Shown here: piece after piece, positions 1-7,912 of the stretch
How the letters are laid out: every line of letters starts with the position of its first letter
How positions within the stretch are numbered: position 1 is the stretch's first letter
Source: Hungatella hathewayi
Lineage (GTDB): Bacteria > Bacillota > Clostridia > Lachnospirales > Lachnospiraceae
DNA length: 64,000 nucleotides
Assembly: GCA_025149285.1 (NCBI GenBank)
Contig: CP102274.1
Coordinates: forward strand, 938,501 to 1,002,500
Direction of reading: 5' to 3'
The notes under the pieces: generated by a model
Seen by the model: only the letters and a program-made list of their open reading frames with translations
Told to the model about the DNA's origin: nothing
Databases searched by the model: none
Position numbers and translations under genes: made by a program

Positions 1-64
1 CTTACAGCGGGGCTGTGAATTGTAACAGATTAAAAAAACTTACGGCGATTTAAGAATTATTTAA

Positions 65-93
65 TGGCATCATGGTACATTATCATGTATAAT
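65..93 (+). promoter_or_regulatory. weak candidate promoter for the sugar transferase
   Basis: A perfect TATAAT lies at 88-93, with a poor -35 (TGGCAT, 65-70) at 17 bp. It is the only good -10 upstream of the gene starting at 165. The -35 match is weak, so this is a low-confidence call. Nothing else was recognised in bases 1-164. Confidence 0.3.
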
Positions 94-164
94 ATACGAG
101 AAATTATTGCATATTATCATGGACAAGTCAGGTTTTCGTCGTATGACAGGAAGGTTTTGCTGCT

Positions 165-1583
165 ATGATAAAGGACAATCAGAAAAAACTGAACGGGTTT
201 CATGTCGTGCTGGATGGGCTGATTATTATAGCCTCCTATGCTCTGGCATGGTTCATTCTGCTTATGGGGAACCGTTTATTCAGCCCTGAAAAGAAGCTGC
301 TGGCACCGCAGTACTATTTTGCGGCGCTCATTATCATCGTGCCGGGATATCTGCTGCTTTACGGCATATTCCATCTCTATGCTCCGAAGCGGGTGCAGCA
401 GAGGCGATATGAGTTCGCTAATATCTGTAAGGCCAATCTGATCGGGTTTCTGCTTGTTACCATGGTCTTGTTTCTTCTTAACAAGAATCCGTACTTTTGG
501 AACTTTTCGAAGAGAATGGTATTTTATTTCTTCGCGATTAATATTATACTGGAAACGCTGGAGCGGAATCTGATCCGTTACGCTCTTCATTCCATGCGCT
601 CCAAGGGGTATAATCAGAAGCATATTCTGCTCATTGGTTACAGCCGCGCCGCGGAAGGGTTTATCGACCGGGTGCAGCAGAACCTGGAGTGGGGCTATCA
701 GGTCAAGGGGATTCTCGATGACCATAAGGAATGGGGAACCGAGTATAAGTCGATCCATGTGATCGGCAAAGTGAGCGATTTAGATGAGATTCTGGCGCTC
801 AACTCTCTCGACGAGATCGCCATCACGCTGAGCATAGACGAATATGCAAATCTGGAAAAAATCGTGGCTTCCTGTGAAAAATCAGGTGTCCATACCAAAT
901 TTATTCCCGATTATAATAATATCATACCGACCCGTCCCTATACCGAGGACTTACAGGGGCTGCCGGTTATCAATATCAGACACGTACCGCTGACCGATCC
1001 GGTCAATGCGATTATGAAGCGGATTGTTGATATCTTCGGAGCCATTGCTGCGATTGTGCTGTTTTCGCCGGTTATGCTGGTGACTGCTGCGCTCATTAAG
1101 CTGACGTCTCCGGGGCCTCTGATCTACAGCCAGGAACGGGTGGGACTTCATAACAGACCTTTTAAGATGTACAAGTTCCGGTCCATGGTGGTCCAGGCGC
1201 CTTCTGAGGAGAAGAGCAGATGGACGACGCCCCACGATTCGCGTGTGACACCGATCGGACGGTTTATCAGGAAGACAAGTATTGACGAGATGCCTCAGTT
1301 TTTCAACGTTTTGATGGGTGATATGAGCCTGGTGGGACCGAGACCTGAGCGTCCGCTGTTTGTAGAGAAGTTTAAAGAGGAGATACCGCGGTATATGATC
1401 AAGCATCAGGTCCGTCCGGGAATTACCGGCTGGGCCCAGGTCAACGGCTACCGTGGAGACACCTCTATCACGAAACGAATCGAGCATGATTTATATTACA
1501 TCGAGAACTGGACCCTGGGATTTGATTTCAAGATTTTGTTTTTGACTGTGTTCAAAGGGTTTATCAATAAAAATGCGTACTGA
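165..1583 (+). CDS. undecaprenyl-phosphate sugar phosphotransferase (WcaJ/PssY-like)
   Basis: This 472-residue inner-membrane protein probably starts a surface polysaccharide by moving a sugar-1-phosphate from a UDP-sugar to undecaprenyl phosphate. Four hydrophobic segments occupy about residues 15-145. A Rossmann-like CoA-binding region follows (HILLIGYSRA, near 150), then a further membrane segment near 290-312. The C-terminal bacterial sugar transferase domain carries SPGPLIYSQERVG, FKMYKFRSM, DEMPQFFNVL, MSLVGPRPE and RPGITGWAQVNG. Length and order are those of the WcaJ family. The ATG at 165 follows AGGAAGG. The 3' end overlaps the possible upstream start of the LCP gene, which suggests co-transcription, and LCP proteins attach such glycopolymers to the wall. 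The sugar donor cannot be told from sequence. Confidence 0.93.
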   Translation: MIKDNQKKLNGFHVVLDGLIIIASYALAWFILLMGNRLFSPEKKLLAPQYYFAALIIIVPGYLLLYGIFHLYAPKRVQQRRYEFANICKANLIGFLLVTMVLFLLNKNPYFWNFSKRMVFYFFAINIILETLERNLIRYALHSMRSKGYNQKHILLIGYSRAAEGFIDRVQQNLEWGYQVKGILDDHKEWGTEYKSIHVIGKVSDLDEILALNSLDEIAITLSIDEYANLEKIVASCEKSGVHTKFIPDYNNIIPTRPYTEDLQGLPVINIRHVPLTDPVNAIMKRIVDIFGAIAAIVLFSPVMLVTAALIKLTSPGPLIYSQERVGLHNRPFKMYKFRSMVVQAPSEEKSRWTTPHDSRVTPIGRFIRKTSIDEMPQFFNVLMGDMSLVGPRPERPLFVEKFKEEIPRYMIKHQVRPGITGWAQVNGYRGDTSITKRIEHDLYYIENWTLGFDFKILFLTVFKGFINKNAY

Positions 1584-4161
1584 TGAAAGTCCGGTACAGC
1601 AGGCACCAGAGGATGAGGTTATATACATGAACAAGGAATATGATGACGACTTAGGTCCCGCAGGTTACAGTGATGCGGGCGGTGACACATACGGAAGACA
1701 GCAGGCAGGCAGACCCGTGAGCCGCCCGGCGGAAGGTACGCAGGGGCAGGGCCGGTCTTCTGCTGATACGGGAAGAACTCCGGGAAACGGCGCTCCCCGG
1801 GGCGGGAATGCCAGAGTGCCGGGGAACGGCAGAGCTCAGGACGGAAACGCCAGACCTACTGGAAGTAACGGCGCCCAGGGCGGTGCAGGCAGAACAGCCG
1901 GGAACGGTGGGGCGCAGAACGGAAGTGCCAGACCAGCCGGGAACAGCGGTGCACAGAGTGGAAATGTGAGACCCGCCGGAAACAGCGGAATGCAGGGCGC
2001 AAGCAAGAGACCAGCCGGAAACGGCGGCTCTCAGGGCGGCAGTGCCAGACCATCGGGGAGCGGCAATCCCCAGGGCGGAAGTGTCAGACCATCGGGGAAC
2101 GGCGGCCCCCAGGGCGGTAACGCCAGACAGGCAGGCGGCGGCCCGCAGAATGGAAATGCCAGAGTACCCGGAAGCGGTGCACCGCAGGGCAGTTCAGCAA
2201 ATGGATCTAGGGTAAGCGGCAGCGGGCAGCCTCAGGGCGGTGCCAGACCTGCCGGCGCCCCCGGAAATGGCAGGGGCAGGGCACGGATGGAAGGCGCGAG
2301 ACCGGATGTCGGGAACGCCTCCGGAGCATCGAGAATGGCCGGAAGACCAGCCGGGAGTGGACAGTCTCAGGGAAATGACAACAGAAGGCGGATGTCGGGA
2401 ACCTCCGGTTATGAGCCGAGATATCAGTCGCTTCAGGGGACCCAGACCGGAGACGGCGGAAGCGGTTCCGGCGGAATGGGGGGAAGAAGGCCTCAGGACT
2501 CTGCCAGCAGAACGGCTGCAAGCCGGTCGGCGGCGCAGGCTGCAAAGAAGAAAAAAATCAGACGAATCATTGTTATGGCAGTTGCTGAGGTTTTGACGCT
2601 GATTTGTATTGGTTTTTACGGTTATGCTTTGCGGTTAAACAGCGGACTGAAGCATTCGAACGATTACGATCCGGATAAAGTACTGAATTCAGAATTGCCT
2701 GTGGAGAAGACGGAGCATATGAAGGGATACTGGACGATCGCCGTGTTTGGTGTGGACAGCCGGGACGGTAACGTACATAAAGGTACGAATACAGACGTAA
2801 TCATGCTTTGCAATATCAACCGCGATACAGGGGAGATTAAGCTGGTATCCGTGTTCCGCGATACGTATATGAATACGAATGATAACGGCACTTACAATAA
2901 AATCAACTCTGCGTATGCAAACGGCGGTGCCGTACAGGCGCTGTCTGCGCTGAACAGGAATCTGGACTTAAATGTGAAGGATTATGTGACATTTAACTGG
3001 AAGGCGGTAGCGGATGGGATCAACATGCTGGGCGGCATCGAGGATGTCGAGATCAGCAAGCCGGAATTCCGTTATATCAATTCCTTTATAACAGAAACAG
3101 TACAGAAGACAGGAGTTCCGTCGACACAGCTTAAGTCGGCTGGTGTTCAGCATCTGGATGGTGTCCAGGCGGTTGCCTACGGCCGTCTTCGTCTGATGGA
3201 TACCGATTATGCGAGAACAGAGAGACAGCGTCTGATTATTCAAAAGGCGTTTGAAAAGGCGAAAAAGGCGGATCTGGGTCTGTTAAATCGGATTCTTCTG
3301 ATGGAAGTAGAGCAGATTGAAACATCGCTGTCATTCAGTGATTTTACCAGTCTGATTCTGGATATTGGCAAATACCACATCGGTGAGACGGGAGGCTTCC
3401 CATTTGCCCGTGATGCCATGATTATGGGGAAGAAGGGAGACTGTGTGATTCCCCAGACTCTGGAATCAAATGTGGCAGAGCTTCATAAATTCCTGTATAA
3501 CGAGGAGGGCTATCAGCCAACTGATCTGGTAAAGAAGATCAGTGCGAAGATCTCTGCGGATTCCGGTATGTACAAGCAGGGAGTCAGTGTCGATCACGTT
3601 CCGACCAATGAGGGATATGTCCCGAAGGAGACGAAGGAGACAGAGAAAGCTACGAAGGAATCCGATGAGACTGATGAGCGTGAGTCTTCATCCGAGGGCA
3701 TGTCGATTGAGGAGACGGATGAGAACGGAAATCCCGTAAAGCCGACGAAGCCGGGAGAAACCACGGCAGCGGAGGGGACGAGACCGACGAAGCCGGGAGA
3801 GACGACGGCGGCAGAGGGGACGAAGCCGACGAAACCGGGAGAGACCACGGCAGCAGAGGGGACCAAGCCGGGAGAGACGGCGGCAACAGACGGTACAAAG
3901 CCTTCCAATCCGGTAAGGCCTGGAGAGACAACTGAAGCTGTCCGGCCTTCTTCACCGGGAGACGGAGTGACGGAATCTCCGGATTCCAGCACGGGTCCCG
4001 GGGTAAAGCCGACAACGGCACCTCATGAATCCACCAGCGCACCGGAGACGACATCACCAGGACCGGGCGGTTCGCCGGGGCCGGGAGGCGGAGGAACTGT
4101 TCAGCCAGGCGGCTCTGAGTCCGGTGAGGTAATTACGGTACCACCGCCCAATGCGGCATAA
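1573..4161 (+). CDS. LCP (LytR-CpsA-Psr) family glycopolymer transferase with large low-complexity tails
   Basis: LCP proteins move lipid-linked glycopolymers onto peptidoglycan outside the membrane. Residues 1 to about 325 form a cytoplasmic low-complexity region built from Gly/Asn/Ala/Pro/Gln/Arg-rich units resembling AGNGGAQ. A single membrane segment lies near 331-352. The LCP domain (about 385-640) has GVDSR, NTDVIML, SVFRDTYM, KINSAYANGG and the Arg/Asp-rich YGRLRLMDTDYARTERQR. The last 180 residues are Pro/Thr/Glu/Gly-rich, with near-identical KPTKPGETTAAEGT repeats. At 862 residues it is far longer than a usual LCP protein (300-450). The start may be ATG 1573, overlapping the upstream gene, or ATG 1627 (MNKEYDDD), which sits behind AGAGGATGAGG and is equally plausible. 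A strong terminator follows. Confidence 0.9.
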   Translation: MRTDESPVQQAPEDEVIYMNKEYDDDLGPAGYSDAGGDTYGRQQAGRPVSRPAEGTQGQGRSSADTGRTPGNGAPRGGNARVPGNGRAQDGNARPTGSNGAQGGAGRTAGNGGAQNGSARPAGNSGAQSGNVRPAGNSGMQGASKRPAGNGGSQGGSARPSGSGNPQGGSVRPSGNGGPQGGNARQAGGGPQNGNARVPGSGAPQGSSANGSRVSGSGQPQGGARPAGAPGNGRGRARMEGARPDVGNASGASRMAGRPAGSGQSQGNDNRRRMSGTSGYEPRYQSLQGTQTGDGGSGSGGMGGRRPQDSASRTAASRSAAQAAKKKKIRRIIVMAVAEVLTLICIGFYGYALRLNSGLKHSNDYDPDKVLNSELPVEKTEHMKGYWTIAVFGVDSRDGNVHKGTNTDVIMLCNINRDTGEIKLVSVFRDTYMNTNDNGTYNKINSAYANGGAVQALSALNRNLDLNVKDYVTFNWKAVADGINMLGGIEDVEISKPEFRYINSFITETVQKTGVPSTQLKSAGVQHLDGVQAVAYGRLRLMDTDYARTERQRLIIQKAFEKAKKADLGLLNRILLMEVEQIETSLSFSDFTSLILDIGKYHIGETGGFPFARDAMIMGKKGDCVIPQTLESNVAELHKFLYNEEGYQPTDLVKKISAKISADSGMYKQGVSVDHVPTNEGYVPKETKETEKATKESDETDERESSSEGMSIEETDENGNPVKPTKPGETTAAEGTRPTKPGETTAAEGTKPTKPGETTAAEGTKPGETAATDGTKPSNPVRPGETTEAVRPSSPGDGVTESPDSSTGPGVKPTTAPHESTSAPETTSPGPGGSPGPGGGGTVQPGGSESGEVITVPPPNAA

Positions 4162-4180
4162 ACGATAGGACAGACAATCA

Positions 4181-4227
4181 AAAAGACATCTTTCAGGACT
4201 GGAAAAGCCCGGAAGATGTCTTTTTTT
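4181..4227 (+). terminator. rho-independent terminator after the LCP gene
   Basis: A perfect 12-bp stem (4181-4192 with 4213-4224, arm AAAAGACATCTT) encloses a 20-nt loop and runs into seven T residues ending at 4227. Confidence 0.92.
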
Positions 4228-4334
4228 GCGGTTTTCACATATTCAATATAATTTTATCACAAAATAGTCACATTTCATTGATAAACTTCAGATATCAAAA
4301 GAAAACAAAGGAAACAGGAAAGGGGATAGTTTTT

Positions 4335-6092
4335 ATGTATAATGAAAATGAAAACAATGATCTGGGCCGCATGACTCCTGAAGAACATAAAGAAGAACCT
4401 GTAACAACAAACTTTACAATGAGGGATCCGGATCCGGAGGAAACAAAGCATGAAAGCGGCTATGAGAAAAAGGAATCTCAGCCGGAATACACAAGACAGG
4501 AAGACCGTTCCGCATATGGACAGCAGATGTATCAGGAAAATCAAAACCAGGGAATGAACCAGAGTCAGGGAATGAACCAGGGGCAGAGCATGAATCAGGG
4601 TATGAATTCCAATCAGACTCAGAACCAGCAGCCTTACAGAACTGCACAGCCGATGGGACAGAACCAGTACCAGGGCGGTCAGAACGTTTATCAGGGCAGT
4701 CAGAACGGCCAGAGCCAGAATGCATACCGTTCCGCCTATGGTTATCAGCAGGGGTCACCCAATCAGCAGCCCTATGGAGGACAGCAGGGAATTCCGCATT
4801 ACCAGGAACACCAGTATCAGAGAATGGCACAGGGATCTGTTCCGGAAGGACCAAAGCCGCCGAAGAAGAAATCAGGCTTTGCTAAGAGAGCGGCAGCGGT
4901 TGTGGGAGCGGCACTGGTGTTTGGTGTGGTAGCCGGAAGCACCATGGTTGGAATTAACTGGGCAGCAGGCAGCTACAACCAGAAAAATCAGGTGGAAATC
5001 AGCCAGGCGGAGACGCTTCCGTCATCAGATGGGTCAGCAGCTGCATCGTCGAACAGTACGACAGGGCAGGTCACTGGAACCTCTGCGAACATGGACGTAT
5101 CTGCGATTGTAGATAAGGCAATGCCGTCGGTAGTTGCCATTACGAGTAAAGTAATCTACGAGAGCCAGACATTTTTCGGCCCGATGCAGAGAGAGGGCGT
5201 GGGCAGCGGCTCCGGAATTATTGTAGGAAAGAATGACGATGAACTCCTGATCGTTACCAATAATCACGTGGTACAGGGCGCGGAGGAACTGAAGGTTACC
5301 TTCATTGACCAGACTGCTGTAGATGCCGCCATCAAGGGAACAGACGCGGACAGCGACTTAGCTGTAATCGCAGTGGCGCTTAAGGATATTCCGTCTGATA
5401 CACTGAGCCAAATCGCGATTGCCAGCCTTGGCAATTCCGATACCATCAAGGTAGGGCAGGGCGTCGTAGCGATCGGTAATGCACTTGGTTACGGCCAGTC
5501 CGTAACGGTCGGATATATCAGCGCACTTGACCGTACTGTACAGACAGAAGACGGTGTGAGCAGAGATCTTCTTCAGACAGATGCAGCCATTAACCCCGGC
5601 AACAGCGGCGGCGCACTCCTGAATATGCAGGGTGAGGTCATTGGCATCAACTCTGCCAAATACTCGTCAACGGAAGTAGAAGGCATGGGATATGCGATTC
5701 CGATCTCCAAGGCTCAGAACATCATCGACACTCTGATGACGAGAAAGACCAGGACTCAGGTGGCGGATACCGAGCAGGGCTATCTGGGAATCCAGTGCAA
5801 GAATATTGACGCGGCGACCAGCCAGCAGCTTGGCATGCCGCAGGGTGTCTTTATCTATAAGATCGTGGAAGGCGGCGCAGCATCCAAGTCAGACCTCCGC
5901 GAGAAGGACATTATAACCAAATTTGACGGTCAGAGTATCAAGACATACGATGACTTAACCAACATGCTGAAGTATTATGAGGGCGGAACAACCGTCACCG
6001 TTACCGTGCAGTCTCTGGAAAATGGGCAGTATGTGGAGAGAAACGTAGATATCACACTGGATAAGAAGCCGGCAGAGAATTCCGTAAACTGA
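4335..6092 (+). CDS. htrA: HtrA/DegP-type membrane serine protease with PDZ domain
   Basis: This is a membrane-anchored quality-control protease of the cell surface. Residues 1 to about 180 are cytoplasmic and rich in Gln, Asn, Gly, Met and Tyr. One membrane helix lies at about 185-208. The trypsin-like domain has the full triad: His311 in TNNHVV, Asp341 in DSDLAVI and Ser424 in NPGNSGGALLN. A C-terminal PDZ domain (about 490-570) includes GYLGIQ and KFDGQSIKTYDDL. The chosen start is ATG 4335, 8 nt behind AAAGGGG; an in-frame start at 4278 lacks a ribosome site. The length is 585 residues. A TATAAT at 4247-4252 is the best promoter hint but has no clear -35. The long disordered N-terminus is unusual for the family and echoes the neighbouring LCP gene. 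Confidence 0.94.
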   Translation: MYNENENNDLGRMTPEEHKEEPVTTNFTMRDPDPEETKHESGYEKKESQPEYTRQEDRSAYGQQMYQENQNQGMNQSQGMNQGQSMNQGMNSNQTQNQQPYRTAQPMGQNQYQGGQNVYQGSQNGQSQNAYRSAYGYQQGSPNQQPYGGQQGIPHYQEHQYQRMAQGSVPEGPKPPKKKSGFAKRAAAVVGAALVFGVVAGSTMVGINWAAGSYNQKNQVEISQAETLPSSDGSAAASSNSTTGQVTGTSANMDVSAIVDKAMPSVVAITSKVIYESQTFFGPMQREGVGSGSGIIVGKNDDELLIVTNNHVVQGAEELKVTFIDQTAVDAAIKGTDADSDLAVIAVALKDIPSDTLSQIAIASLGNSDTIKVGQGVVAIGNALGYGQSVTVGYISALDRTVQTEDGVSRDLLQTDAAINPGNSGGALLNMQGEVIGINSAKYSSTEVEGMGYAIPISKAQNIIDTLMTRKTRTQVADTEQGYLGIQCKNIDAATSQQLGMPQGVFIYKIVEGGAASKSDLREKDIITKFDGQSIKTYDDLTNMLKYYEGGTTVTVTVQSLENGQYVERNVDITLDKKPAENSVN

Positions 6093-6134
6093 TAAGGAAG
6101 AAATGACCGATTCAAAAACAGTGACAGCGCGCAG

Positions 6135-6180
6135 GCGCGCGGAGAAGGCAGATGTGTCTTCTTCGCGCGCTTTTTCTTTT
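6135..6180 (+). terminator. rho-independent terminator after htrA
   Basis: A 13-bp GC-rich stem (6135-6147 with 6158-6170, one G-T pair, arm starting GCGCGCGGAG) has a 10-nt loop and is followed by TTTTTCTTTT. Confidence 0.92.
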
Positions 6181-6465
6181 CTCAGCTGTCCGAGCTGCCG
6201 CCGGCAGTGCTGTCGCGTTGCAGGCGGGAAAAAGACCGGAACCATGAAGTTGTTAAAAAAGTCTAAAATGCGGCGGCGCTCTTGTAGGATGAAAGCAAAT
6301 GATTTATAATAAACAGGTGCGCCGGCAGTGTGAAGTCCGGCGGACGGCCCGGTGTAATGCGGGCCGAACAGCGTTCAGTTAATGGAAACAGATTAATTTC
6401 TGCGGTCGGTGGAAATGCAGGCCTGCAGAGCAGATGATCGATTACATATAAAAGGAGAAACTATT
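6181..6465 (+). other. long leader upstream of the ClpX-like gene
   Basis: No gene was seen here. The stretch holds the promoter at 6282-6310 and an expected leader of about 150 nt. The leader contains two consecutive GC-rich hairpins: CGCCGG 6320-6325 with CCGGCG 6337-6342, and CGGCCCG 6345-6351 with CGGGCCG 6360-6366. No run of T follows either, so they look like structured leader RNA, not terminators. It does not match a riboswitch class I can name. Confidence 0.5.
6282..6310 (+). promoter_or_regulatory. sigma-A-type promoter of the ClpX-like gene
   Basis: TTGTAG (6282-6287), a 17-bp spacer and a perfect TATAAT (6305-6310). It lies after the htrA terminator and about 150 nt before the ClpX-like start. 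Confidence 0.7.
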
Positions 6466-7911
6466 TTGGAAGATAAAGAATATCTGGAAGAGGCGAAGGA
6501 AAGAAAAGAAGAAGACAGGGCTGTGTCGGAGGAGGCAGAGAAGAAGCCGGCAAAGGACGATGATGAGTATGAAAAAATCTGCTACGTCTGCCGCAGGCCG
6601 GAGAGCAAGACCGGTCCCATGGTCACCATGGGCGGGATGAATCTCTGCCATGACTGTATGCAGAAGGCATTTGATTCAGTGACACAGGGCGGTTTTGATC
6701 TGTCGAAGATTCAGAACATGCCTTATATGAACTTAAATCTAAGTGATTTCAGCAATTTAAATCAGCAGAATGTGGAGATACCAAAGAAGCAGAAGATCAA
6801 GAAGAGAACTGCTGAGACGAAGAAGCCGGAATTCGATTTAAAGGATATACCGGCGCCTCACATTATCAAACAGAGGCTGGATGAGTATGTGATCGGACAG
6901 GAGCAGGCAAAAAAGGTGATCTCCGTTGCAGTTTACAACCATTATAAGCGGGTTTTTCTGGTGGATTCCGATAAGAAAGAGGAGGAAAACGTACAGATTG
7001 AGAAATCCAATATCCTGATGATCGGGCCTACAGGAAGCGGAAAGACGTATCTTGTAAAGACTCTGGCGAAGCTTCTGGATGTGCCGCTGGCGATTGCGGA
7101 TGCCACCTCTCTTACGGAGGCCGGATACATCGGCGATGATATTGAGAGCGTCGTATCCAAGCTTCTGGCGGCTGCCGACAACGACGTGGACCGGGCGCAG
7201 CGCGGCATCATTTTCATCGACGAGATCGATAAGATTGCAAAGAAGAAAAATACCAACAGCCGCGATGTCAGCGGGGAATCGGTTCAGCAGGAGCTGTTAA
7301 AGCTTCTCGAGGGCAGTAATGTGGAGGTGCCGGTCGGCTCCAATCAGAAGAATGCACTGACTCCCATGACTACGGTCAGTACGGATAATATTTTATTTAT
7401 CTGCGGAGGCGCATTTCCGGATCTGGAAGATATTATTAAGGAGCGCTTAACGAATAAGTCTTCCATCGGATTTGCGGCGGAGCTTAAGGATAAGTACGAT
7501 AAGGATCCTGACATTTTAGGCCGTGTGACCAATGAGGATTTAAGAAAGTTCGGTATGATTCCCGAGTTTCTGGGACGTCTGCCGATTACGGTTACGCTGC
7601 AGTCTCTGACCAAAGAGCTGCTGGTGAGGATTTTAAAGGAACCGAGAAATGCGATTTTGAAGCAGTATGAGAAGCTGTTGGAGCTTGATGAGGTAAAGCT
7701 TGTATTTGAGGACGACGCACTGGAATGGATTGCGGAGCAGGCGATGAAGAAAGAAACCGGAGCCAGGGCCCTTCGTTCCATTATTGAGGATTTCATGCTG
7801 GATATTATGTATGAAATTCCAAAGGACCCTGAGATCGGTTCCGTCGTCATAACGAGAGCGTATCTCGATAAAAACGGAGGTCCCCTCATTCAGATGAGAG
7901 GCTATCACTGA
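6466..7911 (+). CDS. clpX: ClpX-like AAA+ unfoldase with N-terminal zinc finger
   Basis: ClpX unfolds proteins and feeds them to ClpP. A short acidic, Lys/Glu-rich extension (1-38) precedes a zinc-binding domain with C39-x2-C42 and C61-x2-C64. The AAA+ domain has Walker A GPTGSGKT (187-194), a pore-loop GYIGDD, Walker B IIFIDEID (Asp252-Glu253) and an IGF loop (334-336), the ClpP-docking tripeptide. The C-terminal small domain has ETGARALRSIIE. At 481 residues it is longer than a typical ClpX (about 420). The start is taken as TTG 6466, 8 nt after AAAGGAG; an in-frame ATG at 6409 lacks a ribosome site. It is not beside clpP or tig, as the usual clpX is, so it may be a paralogue. The stop lies 1 nt from the stop of the convergent subtilase gene. 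Confidence 0.88.
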   Translation: MEDKEYLEEAKERKEEDRAVSEEAEKKPAKDDDEYEKICYVCRRPESKTGPMVTMGGMNLCHDCMQKAFDSVTQGGFDLSKIQNMPYMNLNLSDFSNLNQQNVEIPKKQKIKKRTAETKKPEFDLKDIPAPHIIKQRLDEYVIGQEQAKKVISVAVYNHYKRVFLVDSDKKEEENVQIEKSNILMIGPTGSGKTYLVKTLAKLLDVPLAIADATSLTEAGYIGDDIESVVSKLLAAADNDVDRAQRGIIFIDEIDKIAKKKNTNSRDVSGESVQQELLKLLEGSNVEVPVGSNQKNALTPMTTVSTDNILFICGGAFPDLEDIIKERLTNKSSIGFAAELKDKYDKDPDILGRVTNEDLRKFGMIPEFLGRLPITVTLQSLTKELLVRILKEPRNAILKQYEKLLELDEVKLVFEDDALEWIAEQAMKKETGARALRSIIEDFMLDIMYEIPKDPEIGSVVITRAYLDKNGGPLIQMRGYH

Positions 7912-7912
7912 G

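Noticed and set aside
1856..2545. Several antisense frames across the LCP low-complexity region
   Set aside because: They arise from the repetitive GC-rich coding sequence and are Arg/Pro/Cys-rich without motifs.
3730..3930. CRISPR-like direct repeats in the 3' part of the LCP gene
   Set aside because: The repeats are in frame, encode KPTKPGETTAAEGT units, have no unique spacers and lie inside a coding region.
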